Shown here piece after piece: positions 45,140 to 53,618 of a stretch of DNA of 64,000 nt. The position numbers were made by a program, and so were the translations under genes. Where the stretch lies: the NCBI GenBank assembly GCA_902764915.1, contig CACWXY010000013.1:1-64000 (forward strand), read 5' to 3'. This DNA is from an uncultured Eubacteriales bacterium. GTDB lineage: Bacteria; Bacillota; Clostridia; Christensenellales; Aristaeellaceae. Every line of letters starts with the position of its first letter. The first letter of the stretch is position 1. The notes below the pieces were generated by a model. That model saw nothing but the letters and a program-made list of their open reading frames with translations. It did not search any database and was not told the DNA's origin.

Positions 45140-46342
45140 TTACTTCTCTGCAGCCTTGAAGTTATAGACCGGCTGAATGATCTCCACAATGTCCACTGAT
45201 TCCCGGATGACGTCAGTGATATCTTCCAGCCGCTTATAGGCCATAGGTGCTTCATCGATGGTTTCCAGACTGACCGTTGTGGTATAGATGCCCTTCATGG
45301 CATCTCTGTATGCCTCCAGAGAGAGCGATGCCCGGGCTTCTTTCCGGGACATGATCCGGCCTGCGCCATGCGGCGCGGAATGGTTCCATTCGCTGCTGCC
45401 GCGACCGATGGCAATGATACTTCCGTCCCGCATGTTAATGGGGATCAGCACACGCTCTCCGGCATGCGCGGCAATGGCGCCTTTGCGCAGAATCATTTCT
45501 TCCGTGTCAATGTAGTTGTGAACGGTATGGAAGCTTTCCAGGGCGGTAAGCCCGGTCCTTGCGAGAATCAGTGAGGCCATGGTTTCCCGGTTCAGGGCAG
45601 CAAATGCCTGGCAGATCTTCACGTCATGCAGATAATCCGAAAGATGTGAGCCTTCCAGAGGACACAGACTGTCCGGTGCGGTCTTATGATTGCATTGGAT
45701 GCGCAGGTCATCGAGCTGTTTCTGGATCTCCTTCTCACGGCCTTCTGCTTTCAGTTTTGCAATAAGTGCCGGGGCGGCCCTGTGATAGTCTTCCTTGCCC
45801 TCGGCGATATCCACAGCCAGCTGCTGGTAGTATTCGCAGACCTGTTTTCCGAGATTCCGGCTGCCGGAGTGGATCACCAGCCACAGTGAGCCGTCTTCTG
45901 CGCGGTCGACTTCAATAAAGTGGTTTCCGCCCCCCAGCGTTCCCAGGGCACACTGCAGCTTGTTGCGTCTTCTGAGCTTGTGAAAACAGTGCAGTTCTTC
46001 CAGCGCAAAGGATGCCTGCGGTATTTCCCATAAGTTCTGCCCGCTGGGAATCCAGTGGCAGACTTCATCGAGAACGGCAAAGTCGATGCATTTCCTGTCA
46101 AGCCTTACAGCGTACATGCCGCAGCCGATATCTACGCCAACCAGATTCGGCACGGCCTTTTCCTGTATGGTCATGGTTGTGCCGATCGTGCATCCTTTTC
46201 CGGCATGCACATCGGGCATGATCCGGATGCGGCTGCCTTCTGCGAATGCCTGGTCGCACAGCAACTGGATCTGTGCAACTGCGACAGGCTCAATGTCCTT
46301 CGCATAACAGACAGCCGTGGCGTATTGGCCTTTGATTTCCAT
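45140..46342 (-). CDS. rtcB: RtcB-family RNA ligase
   Basis: 400 residues. RIRIMPDVHAGKGCTIGTTM, VGVDIGCGMYAVRL, GGGNHFIEVDR and HSGSRNLGKQV carry the manganese and GMP-binding residues of RtcB. The shorter length (about 400) matches the RtcB2/stand-alone bacterial group rather than the 480-residue tRNA-splicing enzymes. It joins 3'-phosphate (or 2',3'-cyclic) and 5'-OH RNA ends. GAGGAGG precedes the ATG. An XRE regulator lies 79 bp upstream on the same strand. Confidence 0.95.
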   Translation of the reverse strand: MEIKGQYATAVCYAKDIEPVAVAQIQLLCDQAFAEGSRIRIMPDVHAGKGCTIGTTMTIQEKAVPNLVGVDIGCGMYAVRLDRKCIDFAVLDEVCHWIPSGQNLWEIPQASFALEELHCFHKLRRRNKLQCALGTLGGGNHFIEVDRAEDGSLWLVIHSGSRNLGKQVCEYYQQLAVDIAEGKEDYHRAAPALIAKLKAEGREKEIQKQLDDLRIQCNHKTAPDSLCPLEGSHLSDYLHDVKICQAFAALNRETMASLILARTGLTALESFHTVHNYIDTEEMILRKGAIAAHAGERVLIPINMRDGSIIAIGRGSSEWNHSAPHGAGRIMSRKEARASLSLEAYRDAMKGIYTTTVSLETIDEAPMAYKRLEDITDVIRESVDIVEIIQPVYNFKAAEK

Positions 46343-46421
46343 ATGGATTCCTCCTCTTTGGACGGTACAGTGGGATTCTTGGCCTTCCTGCAGTGCTGCG
46401 AAAGCAATCCTTTCTGTGCAG

Positions 46422-46664
46422 TCAATCGTCTGTCATACGGCATTTTGCAGACAGAATCTCATTCATGGAGACGGAAAAGATACAGGAAAGCGCGACCAGA
46501 TTTTCAATGGTGGGGAGCGTTTCGCCGCGCTGCCACTTATAGATGGACTGCGGCGTGGTAAAGCCGAGAAGTCTTTGAAGGTCACGCACGGACATGCCTT
46601 TTTCCGTGCGCAGAGAAACAATCTTCTGCCCCGTACGTTTCATATCGACGGCAGGAATCAGCAT
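46422..46664 (-). CDS. XRE-family DNA-binding regulator
   Basis: 80 residues consisting of one helix-turn-helix: KIVSLRTEKGMSVRDLQRLLGFTTPQSIYKWQRGETLPTIENLV is a standard XRE fold (about 12-55). The ATG at 46664 has AAGGAGGG upstream; the longer frame would cross the upstream terminator. It is the first structural gene after the leader-ORF/terminator unit and precedes rtcB, so it may regulate rtcB. Confidence 0.9.
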   Translation of the reverse strand: MLIPAVDMKRTGQKIVSLRTEKGMSVRDLQRLLGFTTPQSIYKWQRGETLPTIENLVALSCIFSVSMNEILSAKCRMTDD

Positions 46665-46745
46665 GGGGATCTCCCTCCTTTCAGGCAGGATGTGACGCAG
46701 GCAGCCGAATGTATCGGAATGTCTGGCGTGGAACATACAGGACGC

Positions 46746-46776
46746 AAAAAACGCCCATTCGCAACGGAATGGGCGT
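46746..46776 (-). terminator. Intrinsic terminator between a leader ORF and the XRE gene
   Basis: Minus-strand hairpin ACGCCCATTC/GAATGGGCGT followed by six T, 24 bp after the leader-ORF stop and 82 bp before the XRE start. Confidence 0.9.
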
Positions 46777-46799
46777 ATACAGTCCAGGTCTTCCTCTGA

Positions 46800-46913
46800 C
46801 TATGAGAGCCTGATATGCCTTATGACACCGATATTCCGTGCACAAAAACAGACGCATCGTGGAGAATGCGTACGCTGAGCCTGAATATAGGTATGCACGG
46901 ACATGAGCAGCAT
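46800..46913 (-). CDS. 37-residue leader peptide ORF with a CVCFC motif
   Basis: A 38-codon frame with ATG at 46913 and TAG at 46800-46802. AAAGGAG lies 12 bases before the ATG; a second in-frame ATG (codon 4) is possible. The peptide contains SVHTYIQAQRTHSPR, then the cysteine cluster CVCFC, then a basic/isoleucine end. It sits between a promoter and an intrinsic terminator, upstream of xre and rtcB. A regulatory leader or a small protein are both possible. I do not recognise the family. Confidence 0.5.
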   Translation of the reverse strand: MLLMSVHTYIQAQRTHSPRCVCFCARNIGVIRHIRLS

Positions 46914-46948
46914 CGTGGGTCAGGACTCCTTTCATCTGATTTCGCCTT

Positions 46949-46977
46949 ATACTAGCATGCCGGAAAGATTTTGTCAT
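46949..46977 (-). promoter_or_regulatory. Promoter of the leader ORF / xre-rtcB unit
   Basis: Minus-strand ATGACA (46972-46977), a 17-base spacer and TAGTAT (46949-46954), about 36 bases before the leader ORF. Confidence 0.65.
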
Positions 46978-47260
46978 TAACCTGTCAGGATAATCCAGGA
47001 AAAATCTGTGTTCTGAGCAGGTTTCTATTATTCGTGTTTCAGTGCGGTTTGCGGCCATTGTATATCCTTGCTCACCTGACAGTGATGGCTTCCTGTTCCT
47101 TCTGCTCTTTGGCAGCATGCTTCTACTTATGAAATCCTGCTGCCAACAGCAAGCGTCAGAAAAGTTCAATGTCTTAAGCCGCCGGTGTTCTTGACTGCTT
47201 GGGGCGCATGGGGACAATCCTGGATCGGGTGAGTTTGCAGTACAGAGAATTCCAAGGCAC
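46978..47260. other. Intergenic stretch with no recognised feature
   Basis: About 280 bp between the leader promoter and the terminator of the ABC transporter operon. I see no gene or repeat. Confidence 0.4.
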
Positions 47261-47298
47261 AAAAGAAAGAAAAAGGGACAGACCGGTCTGTCTGTCCC
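47261..47298 (-). terminator. Terminator of the tryptophan transporter operon
   Basis: Minus-strand hairpin GGGACAGAC/GTCTGTCCC followed by a T-rich tail. Confidence 0.88.
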
Positions 47299-47309
47299 AG
47301 AGAGAATAG

Positions 47310-48083
47310 CTAATTACCGCATTCGATGGAAATGGAATTGAACAGTCCCAGCAGATCCTCAACCTGCAGCTGCTTCTTTTCTTCGCCGGCCTTATCCAGC
47401 ACCACATGTCCCTCATGCATCATGATGATCCGATCTCCATACGCGACAGCATGGCGCAGGTTATGGGTGACCATCAGGGTAGTCAGCTTCTTCTCACGGA
47501 CGATTCTGTCTGTGAGAAGCATGACGATTTCTGCGGTCTTGGGGTCAAGCGCGGCGGTGTGCTCGTCCAGGATCAGGAAATCCAGCGGCGTCATGGTGGC
47601 CATCAGCAGGGCGAGTGTCTGACGCTGCCCGCCGGAAAGCGCGGCGACCTGAACGCCGAGCTTGTCTTCCAGCCCCAGTCCCAGCGGTGCAAGCATGGCC
47701 CTGTAGTCTTCCATCCGCCGGCGGTTTGTCCCGGCAGTGAGTCCATAGCGCTTTCCCTTGTTATCGGCCATGGACAGGTTTTCCAGAATGGTCATGCTGC
47801 CGCATGTGCCCATGGCTGGATTCTGATAGACCCGTCCGATACGGGCATAGCGCCTGAATTCCCTCATCTGGGTGATATCCCTGCCGTCCATGAGGATTGT
47901 GCCGCCGTCCACCGGAATGGAGCCACACAGGATATTGAGAAGACTGGTTTTTCCGGAACCGTTGGAACCGACAACGGAGACAAAGCTGTGCGTCTGAATG
48001 CGCAGGGAGAAATCCCGGAACAGGCACGTCTCATGCACGGTACCCGGGTTGTATACCTTGTCGATATGCCGCAGCTCAAACAC
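47310..48083 (-). CDS. ABC transporter ATP-binding protein, TrpZ-type
   Basis: 257 residues. Walker A reads VGSNGSGKTSLLNIL, the signature is ALSGGQRQTLALLMAT, Walker B is FLILDEHTAALD and the H-loop is MVTHNLRHAV. The GTG at 48083 has GAAGAAGG upstream and overlaps the permease stop by 8 bp; the longer frame adds 13 residues without homology. The family pairs with PF04392 binding proteins. The Trp T-box at the operon start identifies tryptophan as the likely substrate. Confidence 0.9.
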   Translation of the reverse strand: MFELRHIDKVYNPGTVHETCLFRDFSLRIQTHSFVSVVGSNGSGKTSLLNILCGSIPVDGGTILMDGRDITQMREFRRYARIGRVYQNPAMGTCGSMTILENLSMADNKGKRYGLTAGTNRRRMEDYRAMLAPLGLGLEDKLGVQVAALSGGQRQTLALLMATMTPLDFLILDEHTAALDPKTAEIVMLLTDRIVREKKLTTLMVTHNLRHAVAYGDRIIMMHEGHVVLDKAGEEKKQLQVEDLLGLFNSISIECGN

Positions 48084-48951
48084 GGATATGCACCTTCTTC
48101 CGCGTGAATTGGGAGGAGACAAGAATGATCAGGAACAAAACGGCCGTGACCAGTTTCATAAAGGAAGCATCCAGGCCGATCTGTAGGGCCAATGCCACAC
48201 AGGCCTTGTAGAGTATGGAACCGATCAGGGCCATGGTCGTGGAGCGCAGGAAGGAAAAGCGATGGAAGAGATTGGTTCCGATGATCACGGAAGCCAGGCC
48301 AATGACCATGGCGCCTGTTCCCATGGAAATCTCAAAGAAGCGCTGCTGCTGCGCCATAACGGCGCCGGCGAGAGCTACCAGCGCATTGGCAATCATGAGC
48401 CCCAGTATTTTGACGCGTCCCTGATCCTGCGCAAGGGTAGTGACAACGGCCGGGTTATCGCCTACAGCCCGCAGTAGAAAGCCTGCCTTTGTGGAGAGAA
48501 ACCAGTCCAGCGCGAGCTTAGCGCACAGCGCGATCAGGAGAATAATCAGAAGCGTGGAATAGGGACGAAGAAAGTCGGGAAGGGACTTGGTGAATGCGTT
48601 CTTGAACAGGGTGTCCCCGGAAAAGAGCGGCACATTGGCTTTCCCTGCAATATTGAGGTTTACGGAGTACAGGCCTGTCATGGTGATAATGCCGCTGAGC
48701 AGGTCCCTGACATGGCATTTGACATGAATGAGTCCCGTGATCAGTCCGGCCAGTGCACCGGACAAAATGGCGCACAGGAGCGTCAGAACCGGCGGCATGC
48801 CTGCCAGCGTCAGCACAGCGGATACAGCGGCGCCCAGGGGAAAGGACGAGTCCACGGTCAGGTCCGGGAAGTCCAGGATTCGGTAGGTAATCAGAAGGCC
48901 CAGAGCCAGAATTCCATAGATCAGGCCCTGCTCAAGAATGCTCAGAAGCAT
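48076..48951 (-). CDS. ABC transporter permease, TrpY-type
   Basis: 291 residues with eight or more membrane helices. GLIYGILALGLLITYRILDFPDLTVDSSFPLGAAV is the N-terminal signature of the COG4120/branched-chain-type permeases, and KAGFLLRAVGDNPAVVTTLAQD is the coupling loop. It forms the channel for the transporter with the binding protein and ATPase on either side. It follows the binding-protein gene after a 64-bp spacer holding a hairpin without a T run. Confidence 0.9.
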   Translation of the reverse strand: MLLSILEQGLIYGILALGLLITYRILDFPDLTVDSSFPLGAAVSAVLTLAGMPPVLTLLCAILSGALAGLITGLIHVKCHVRDLLSGIITMTGLYSVNLNIAGKANVPLFSGDTLFKNAFTKSLPDFLRPYSTLLIILLIALCAKLALDWFLSTKAGFLLRAVGDNPAVVTTLAQDQGRVKILGLMIANALVALAGAVMAQQQRFFEISMGTGAMVIGLASVIIGTNLFHRFSFLRSTTMALIGSILYKACVALALQIGLDASFMKLVTAVLFLIILVSSQFTRKKVHIRV

Positions 48952-48986
48952 AGCATAACCAGCTTTCCCAAGAAAATGGAGAGAGA

Positions 48987-49006
48987 CCCCGGCAATGCAG
49001 CCGGGG
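48987..49006 (-). other. Intercistronic hairpin
   Basis: CCCCGGC pairs with GCCGGGG between the binding-protein and permease genes, with no T run. It may stabilise the upstream message. Confidence 0.55.
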
Positions 49007-49015
49007 CATGGTGCG

Positions 49016-49993
49016 TTATTCGTCCATGGTCACGGAAATGGCGCGGGACACCAGGGCTTCCGGTACACTCAGACCGTACTGTGCCAGCGCTTCCTCGTTG
49101 ATGTACAGATAGGAATTGGAAATGATCTCAAAGGGAATCTCGGAAGCCTTGGCTTCGCCCTTCAGGACACGGGCGGCCATGCGGCCGGTCTGACGGCCAA
49201 GCTCCAGGTATTCTATGCCCTCGGAGGCCACACATCCCAGGCGTACCTGTTCGATTTCACTGCCATAGACCGGTTTGCCGGCTTCTGCGCTCATTTCCAG
49301 CACCAGAGGCAGGGACTGAACGACGGTATTGTCGGTCAGATTGGTGGTGCAGTCCACCTGCGGCAGCAGCGCTTCCAGGGCCAGCGGGATATCGGCACCG
49401 GTGGAGATGCCTTTGTCCACAATGGTAAAGCCATACTCGGGCGCCAGCGCCTGATATGTCGCCAGGGAGGAGTCGGAGTTGGTCTCGGAGGTGGTGTGCA
49501 GGATACCGATGCGGGTAGCGTCCGGCTGCAAGGCGCGGATGAGCTTAAGCTGGGCTTCCACGGGCAGTGCGTCAGACGTGCCGGTCACTTCGCCGGGGTT
49601 GCTGCCGTCGGCATTTGCCAGCTGGGCGGCGACTGGATCGGACACGGCGGTATAGATGACGGGAATCTCGCGGTCCTGTGCGGCATTAAAGCAGCTCATG
49701 GCGACAGGGGTTGCCACAGCGCAGATGAGGTCGTAATGCCCGTTTACGAAACGGTCTGCGATCTGCGCGGCAATACCGGTATCCGCGTTGGCATTCTGCA
49801 GGTCGAACACAATGTTCTCACCCTCCACAAAGCCTTCTTCGGCCAGGCCTTCCTTGAAGCCCTGGACGCAGTTGTCAAGGGAACCGTGCACGGCAAACTG
49901 GGAGATGCCGATGTGAAGCGTATCCGCCATAGCTGTCGGGCACAGTGCCAGGACCAGGGCGAGGGACAGAATCATCGAAAACAGTTTTTTCAT
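49016..49993 (-). CDS. ABC transporter substrate-binding protein, TrpX-type (PF04392)
   Basis: 325 residues with a signal peptide (about 1-23, ending TAMA-D). TLHIGISQFAVHGSLDNC and the Rossmann-like repeats YDLICAVATPVAMSCFNAA and PVIYTAVSDPVAAQLA are typical of the ABC_sub_bind family. AAGGAAGG lies before the ATG at 49993. It is the first gene after the T-box leader. TrpX as a tryptophan receptor is inferred from the T-box specifier. Confidence 0.9.
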   Translation of the reverse strand: MKKLFSMILSLALVLALCPTAMADTLHIGISQFAVHGSLDNCVQGFKEGLAEEGFVEGENIVFDLQNANADTGIAAQIADRFVNGHYDLICAVATPVAMSCFNAAQDREIPVIYTAVSDPVAAQLANADGSNPGEVTGTSDALPVEAQLKLIRALQPDATRIGILHTTSETNSDSSLATYQALAPEYGFTIVDKGISTGADIPLALEALLPQVDCTTNLTDNTVVQSLPLVLEMSAEAGKPVYGSEIEQVRLGCVASEGIEYLELGRQTGRMAARVLKGEAKASEIPFEIISNSYLYINEEALAQYGLSVPEALVSRAISVTMDE

Positions 49994-50034
49994 AGGGGAC
50001 CTTCCTTTCTGATTCCACAAGGGAATAATAGATT

Positions 50035-50310
50035 GAAAAAACGCCCCAGACAGGTTCACTGTCTGAGGCGGTATTTCCGCGGTGCCACTCAGTTTCATCC
50101 CCGCTTTCCAGGGGATGCACTCTGTCACATACCTTCGATATGTGCCGCCTGGATCACGGGTGCGGTATCCCGTCCCGCCCTACTTGGTTCGGACGAGCCC
50201 TCCGAAGTCCATTCGCGAACCGTATGCATATTACCGTTCCACTCTCGGCAACTCCCTGTCATGCACCTTAGGTCCGCTACTCCTCTTCGTCACAGGTTTG
50301 ATCTGGAATT
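50035..50310 (-). promoter_or_regulatory. T-box riboswitch with tryptophan specifier
   Basis: The conserved T-box AGTGGCACCGCGG lies at 50077-50089 on the minus strand. A terminator follows (hairpin at 50042-50070, then T run 50036-50041) and competes with the antiterminator. Stem I begins near GACGAAGAGGAGTAG, and AGAGTGGAACGG is in its distal part. The specifier region reads GAA-TGG-A (50206-50214), with the TGG at 50209-50211 decoding tryptophan. Uncharged tRNA-Trp should favour read-through into trpX. Confidence 0.9.
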
Positions 50311-50316
50311 GCAAGG

Positions 50317-50345
50317 ATCATAGCGCAAGAAAGTCTGTCTGTCAA
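50317..50345 (-). promoter_or_regulatory. Promoter of the T-box/Trp transporter operon
   Basis: Minus-strand TTGACA (50340-50345), a 17-base spacer and TATGAT (50317-50322). Confidence 0.9.
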
Positions 50346-50374
50346 GAGAAAAAATGATGGAGGGTGGATGGAAG

Positions 50375-51478
50375 TCACAGATCCATACCGGCAAATCCGT
50401 TCCAGACAGGCTTCCCGGTATAGGTGAGAATCGGCGCCTCGCCGCGCAGTGCGCGCAGTACGCTCAGCGCCATGGCGTCCTGTTCCATTTCTCCGGGATA
50501 GACCGTGATCGGTGCGATCCAGCCGCAGCGCCTTTCCAGGCCTTCCACCAGGTCCGAAAAGCGCATGAAACCGCCGGTCAGCAGAATACCGTCCACCTGT
50601 CCGCACAGCACAGTCGCCATTTCCCCGATCATCTTGGCGATCTGGTAAATCAGAGCGTCCCACACCAGGCAGGCCTTGGGATCCCCCTGATCCACCAGAC
50701 GGTGAATCGTATCGGCATTCGCCGTTCCGAACAGGTCCACAAAACCGCCGGAGGAAGAGCACATGCGGCGTACGTGTGCCAGAGAAGTGCTTTCGATATA
50801 GTCCAGAAGCGGAAGGATCGGCACAGACCCAATACGCGTAGGGGTAAAAGGACCGTCACCGCCGGCGCCTACATTGCCGTCCACCATCTGTCCGTGGTCA
50901 TGCGCGTTGACGGTAATACCGCCGTCAATATGCGCAACAATGAAATTACAGTCCTCATATCGTCTGTGCAGCTTTTTTTCTGCATGCACCTGTGCGGTTG
51001 CCTTCTGATTCAGCACATGGAACTGTGCATTGCGGTATACGCCCTTGATGCCTGTCAGGCGCGCCACATCGGTCATTTCATCCACATTGGTGGGATTGAG
51101 CGTATAGGCCTGCTTTCCGGTTTTTTCGGCCAGTACATAGGCCAGCATGACGCCCAGCTTCGCCGGGTGTTCGCTTCCGCCGACGCCTCTTTGCGTATCT
51201 GCAAAGAGCAAGCTGTCAATCCGGGTAACGCCGCCCTTCTGTGTATGCGCACTGCCTCCGCGGCCGACAAATACGTCTACATCGGCCAGTGTACTGCCAT
51301 GCTTCGCAAGCAGATCCAGAATGACCTTTTCCCGGAACGCCATCTGATCATTCACGTGCGGAAAACGGTTGAGCTCCGGCGCGTCGTGAAAGACATTCTC
51401 CTCCCAGAGAACGCTTTCATCCCGGTACAGGCTGAGCTTGGTAGAAGTGGAACCGGGGTTGATGACAAGCAGTGTCAT
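50375..51478 (-). CDS. buk: Butyrate kinase
   Basis: 367 residues of the acetate/butyrate kinase (ASKHA) family. LLVINPGSTSTKLSLY is the phosphate-1 loop, FVGRGGSAH and GFMRFSDLVE are also family motifs, and HIDGGITVNAHDHG is the phosphate-2 loop. The length and motifs favour butyrate or branched-chain fatty acid kinase over acetate kinase. No phosphotransbutyrylase gene is adjacent. The start overlaps the sua5 stop by ATGA, so it ends the prfA operon. Confidence 0.94.
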   Translation of the reverse strand: MTLLVINPGSTSTKLSLYRDESVLWEENVFHDAPELNRFPHVNDQMAFREKVILDLLAKHGSTLADVDVFVGRGGSAHTQKGGVTRIDSLLFADTQRGVGGSEHPAKLGVMLAYVLAEKTGKQAYTLNPTNVDEMTDVARLTGIKGVYRNAQFHVLNQKATAQVHAEKKLHRRYEDCNFIVAHIDGGITVNAHDHGQMVDGNVGAGGDGPFTPTRIGSVPILPLLDYIESTSLAHVRRMCSSSGGFVDLFGTANADTIHRLVDQGDPKACLVWDALIYQIAKMIGEMATVLCGQVDGILLTGGFMRFSDLVEGLERRCGWIAPITVYPGEMEQDAMALSVLRALRGEAPILTYTGKPVWNGFAGMDL

Positions 51479-52539
51479 GCCTTATCCGCTCCTTTCCCGG
51501 CATCTTTGGCTGCAAGCGTATGAAAAGCAGCGGCCCGCCCCAGACGGTTCATGACGGCGAGTCCCACGCCTTCGGGGGGCAGCACTTCACTGTAAATGCA
51601 GTCCATATGCTCTGCGTCCAGCTCCCGCAGTACGTCAAAGAGCCGGTGCGCTGTCTCCTGCGGCGCAAGCCGGGACCCCAGGTCATGGGGATGGCAGGCA
51701 CGGAGCGCTTCCATATGCTCATGAAAGCAGAGCACGCAGGCGGTTTTCCCGTCTGCGACAGCCTGACGATAGAGCCGGGGGAGTGCCTGCAGGACCTCTT
51801 CCTCGCTGCCGGTCACCAGTGTAATGGCGCCTTCGGGTGCGTAATGCCGATAGCGCATGCCAGGGGACAGCGCGACTTCGTTCTTTCCCAGCGGGCGGAG
51901 TATGCTCGGAGCCAGGTCCACGGTTCCCAGTACGCTTTCCAGCTGCGCTTTCGTAATTCCGCCGGGACGCAGGATCACAGGCGTGCCGTGGCATATGTCA
52001 ATCACGGTGGACTCCAGTCCGACCTCACAGGGACCGCCGTCGAGAATCAGGGGAATCCGCCCCTGCATATCCTCCAGCACATGCTGGGCTGTGGTGGGAC
52101 TGGGCTTGCCCGAACGGTTGGCACTGGGCGCCGCAATGGGAAGATTACATGCCTTCAGCAGATCCCGCGCCACCGGATGGGAGGGCATGCGTACAGCGAC
52201 AGTGGGAAGGGAAGCAGTGACACAGTCGGGAATTCGCGGGGTGCGCGGCATCAGAATGGTCAGCGGTCCCGGCCAGAAGGCGTCCATCAGCGGACGTGCC
52301 ATGGGCGGAATCTCGCACAGCCCTTCCAGCTGTGCAGTATCATGGATATGTACAATCAGAGGATTGTCAGCGGGACGCCCTTTGGCGGCAAAGATGGAGA
52401 GTACTGCGTCTGCATCCAGGGCATTGGCACCCAGGCCATAGACGGTTTCCGTGGGAAAGGCGACCAGCGCGCCATCTGCAAGGAGGCGCGCAGCAAGCGA
52501 GAGACTGTCCGCGCTGGCGGGACAAACACGTGTATTCAT
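51475..52539 (-). CDS. ywlC: L-threonylcarbamoyladenylate synthase (Sua5/YwlC)
   Basis: 354 residues. The YrdC domain (about 1-200) contains GALVAFPTETVYGLGANAL, KGRPADNPLIVH and the conserved SANRSGKPSPTT. A C-terminal Sua5 domain (about 215-345) follows, with GMRYRHYAPEG as linker. It makes threonylcarbamoyl-AMP for the universal t6A37 tRNA modification. Its ATG overlaps the prfA stop (52536-52539) and its stop overlaps buk. Confidence 0.95.
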   Translation of the reverse strand: MNTRVCPASADSLSLAARLLADGALVAFPTETVYGLGANALDADAVLSIFAAKGRPADNPLIVHIHDTAQLEGLCEIPPMARPLMDAFWPGPLTILMPRTPRIPDCVTASLPTVAVRMPSHPVARDLLKACNLPIAAPSANRSGKPSPTTAQHVLEDMQGRIPLILDGGPCEVGLESTVIDICHGTPVILRPGGITKAQLESVLGTVDLAPSILRPLGKNEVALSPGMRYRHYAPEGAITLVTGSEEEVLQALPRLYRQAVADGKTACVLCFHEHMEALRACHPHDLGSRLAPQETAHRLFDVLRELDAEHMDCIYSEVLPPEGVGLAVMNRLGRAAAFHTLAAKDAGKGADKA

Positions 52540-53603
52540 GAGACAATGCCCAGACTTTCCAGTTTCTTTTTCTGCTCAAACAGACGGAGCGCTTCAACGA
52601 TCTCGTCCAGATCGCCGTTCATGATATCCGCGATCCGATAGATCGTCAGCCCGATCCGGTGATCGGTAACCCGGCTTTCATGAAAGTTATAGGTGCGGAT
52701 GCGTTCGGACCGGTCGCCGGTACCGACCTGCAGCCGCCGGGACTCGGCATAGGCGGAATCTGCTTTCTCCCGCATCTGCTGCAGAAGACGAGAGCGCAGA
52801 AGCATCATGGCGGTCTCACGGTTGCGCAGCTGGCTCTTCTGGTCCTGGCTGTACACAGACAGTCCGGTGGGCAGATAGGTCAGGCGCACGGCTGAGTCCG
52901 TGGTATTGATGTACTGGCCGCCGTGCCCGGTTGAGCGGAACACGTCCATGCGTATATCCTTGGGGTCAATGGTGATGTCTACCTCCTCCGCCTCAGGGAG
53001 AATGGCCACGGTACAGGTGGAGGTCTGCTTTTTCCCAGTGGAGTCCGTCACCGGTATGCGCTGCACCCGGTGAACGCCGCTTTCATACTTGAACAGTGAA
53101 TAGACCCCGCTTCCGCTGACCAGGCATTCCGCTTCCCGCACGCCGCCCAGTCCGGTATCGCTCAGCGCAATGACTTCAAAGCGGAAATGGTGGCGCTGGG
53201 CAAAATGCTCATACATGCGCAGCAGGTCCGCGGCAAAAAGGCATGCTTCCTCTCCGCCGGCACCAGCCCGGATTTCCAGCACTACATTGCGGTCCGCATC
53301 CGGGTCTTCCGGAAGCAGCATCAGCAGCATCTGCTGCTCGAGCTGTTCCCGTTCACGGGTTAGACGCTGGATCTCTTCCTGTGCCATGTCCGCCATTTCC
53401 GGATCTTCACGCATGGCTTCCGCATCCGCCAGGTCCTTGAGCAGCTTTTCGTGCGTTTTCCAGGCGTTCACCTTTTCTTCCAGATGGGAGCGCTCCTTCA
53501 GTGCCTTCTGGTAGCGTGCGTTATCGGCGAGAACCTCGGGCTGGGCAATCATGACGGAGAGCTCTTCATAACGCTCGACCATCCACTGGAACTGTTCAAA
53601 CAT
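52536..53603 (-). CDS. prfA: Peptide chain release factor 1
   Basis: 355 residues. The GGQ motif lies in RSTGHGGQYINTTDSAVRL, and the codon-recognition PxT-type region precedes it. The acidic coiled N-terminal domain (about 1-100) is typical of RF1. It reads UAA and UAG stops. The downstream prmC modifies the GGQ glutamine, and the two genes are adjacent as in most bacteria (15-bp gap). Confidence 0.96.
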   Translation of the reverse strand: MFEQFQWMVERYEELSVMIAQPEVLADNARYQKALKERSHLEEKVNAWKTHEKLLKDLADAEAMREDPEMADMAQEEIQRLTREREQLEQQMLLMLLPEDPDADRNVVLEIRAGAGGEEACLFAADLLRMYEHFAQRHHFRFEVIALSDTGLGGVREAECLVSGSGVYSLFKYESGVHRVQRIPVTDSTGKKQTSTCTVAILPEAEEVDITIDPKDIRMDVFRSTGHGGQYINTTDSAVRLTYLPTGLSVYSQDQKSQLRNRETAMMLLRSRLLQQMREKADSAYAESRRLQVGTGDRSERIRTYNFHESRVTDHRIGLTIYRIADIMNGDLDEIVEALRLFEQKKKLESLGIVS

Positions 53604-53618
53604 GTCCGGGGCTCCTTT

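Noticed and set aside
46681..47262. 193-codon minus-strand frame across the region upstream of the XRE gene
   Set aside because: It runs through a clear intrinsic terminator and promoter, has no ribosome site at its start and no homology; the shorter leader ORF in another frame is better supported.
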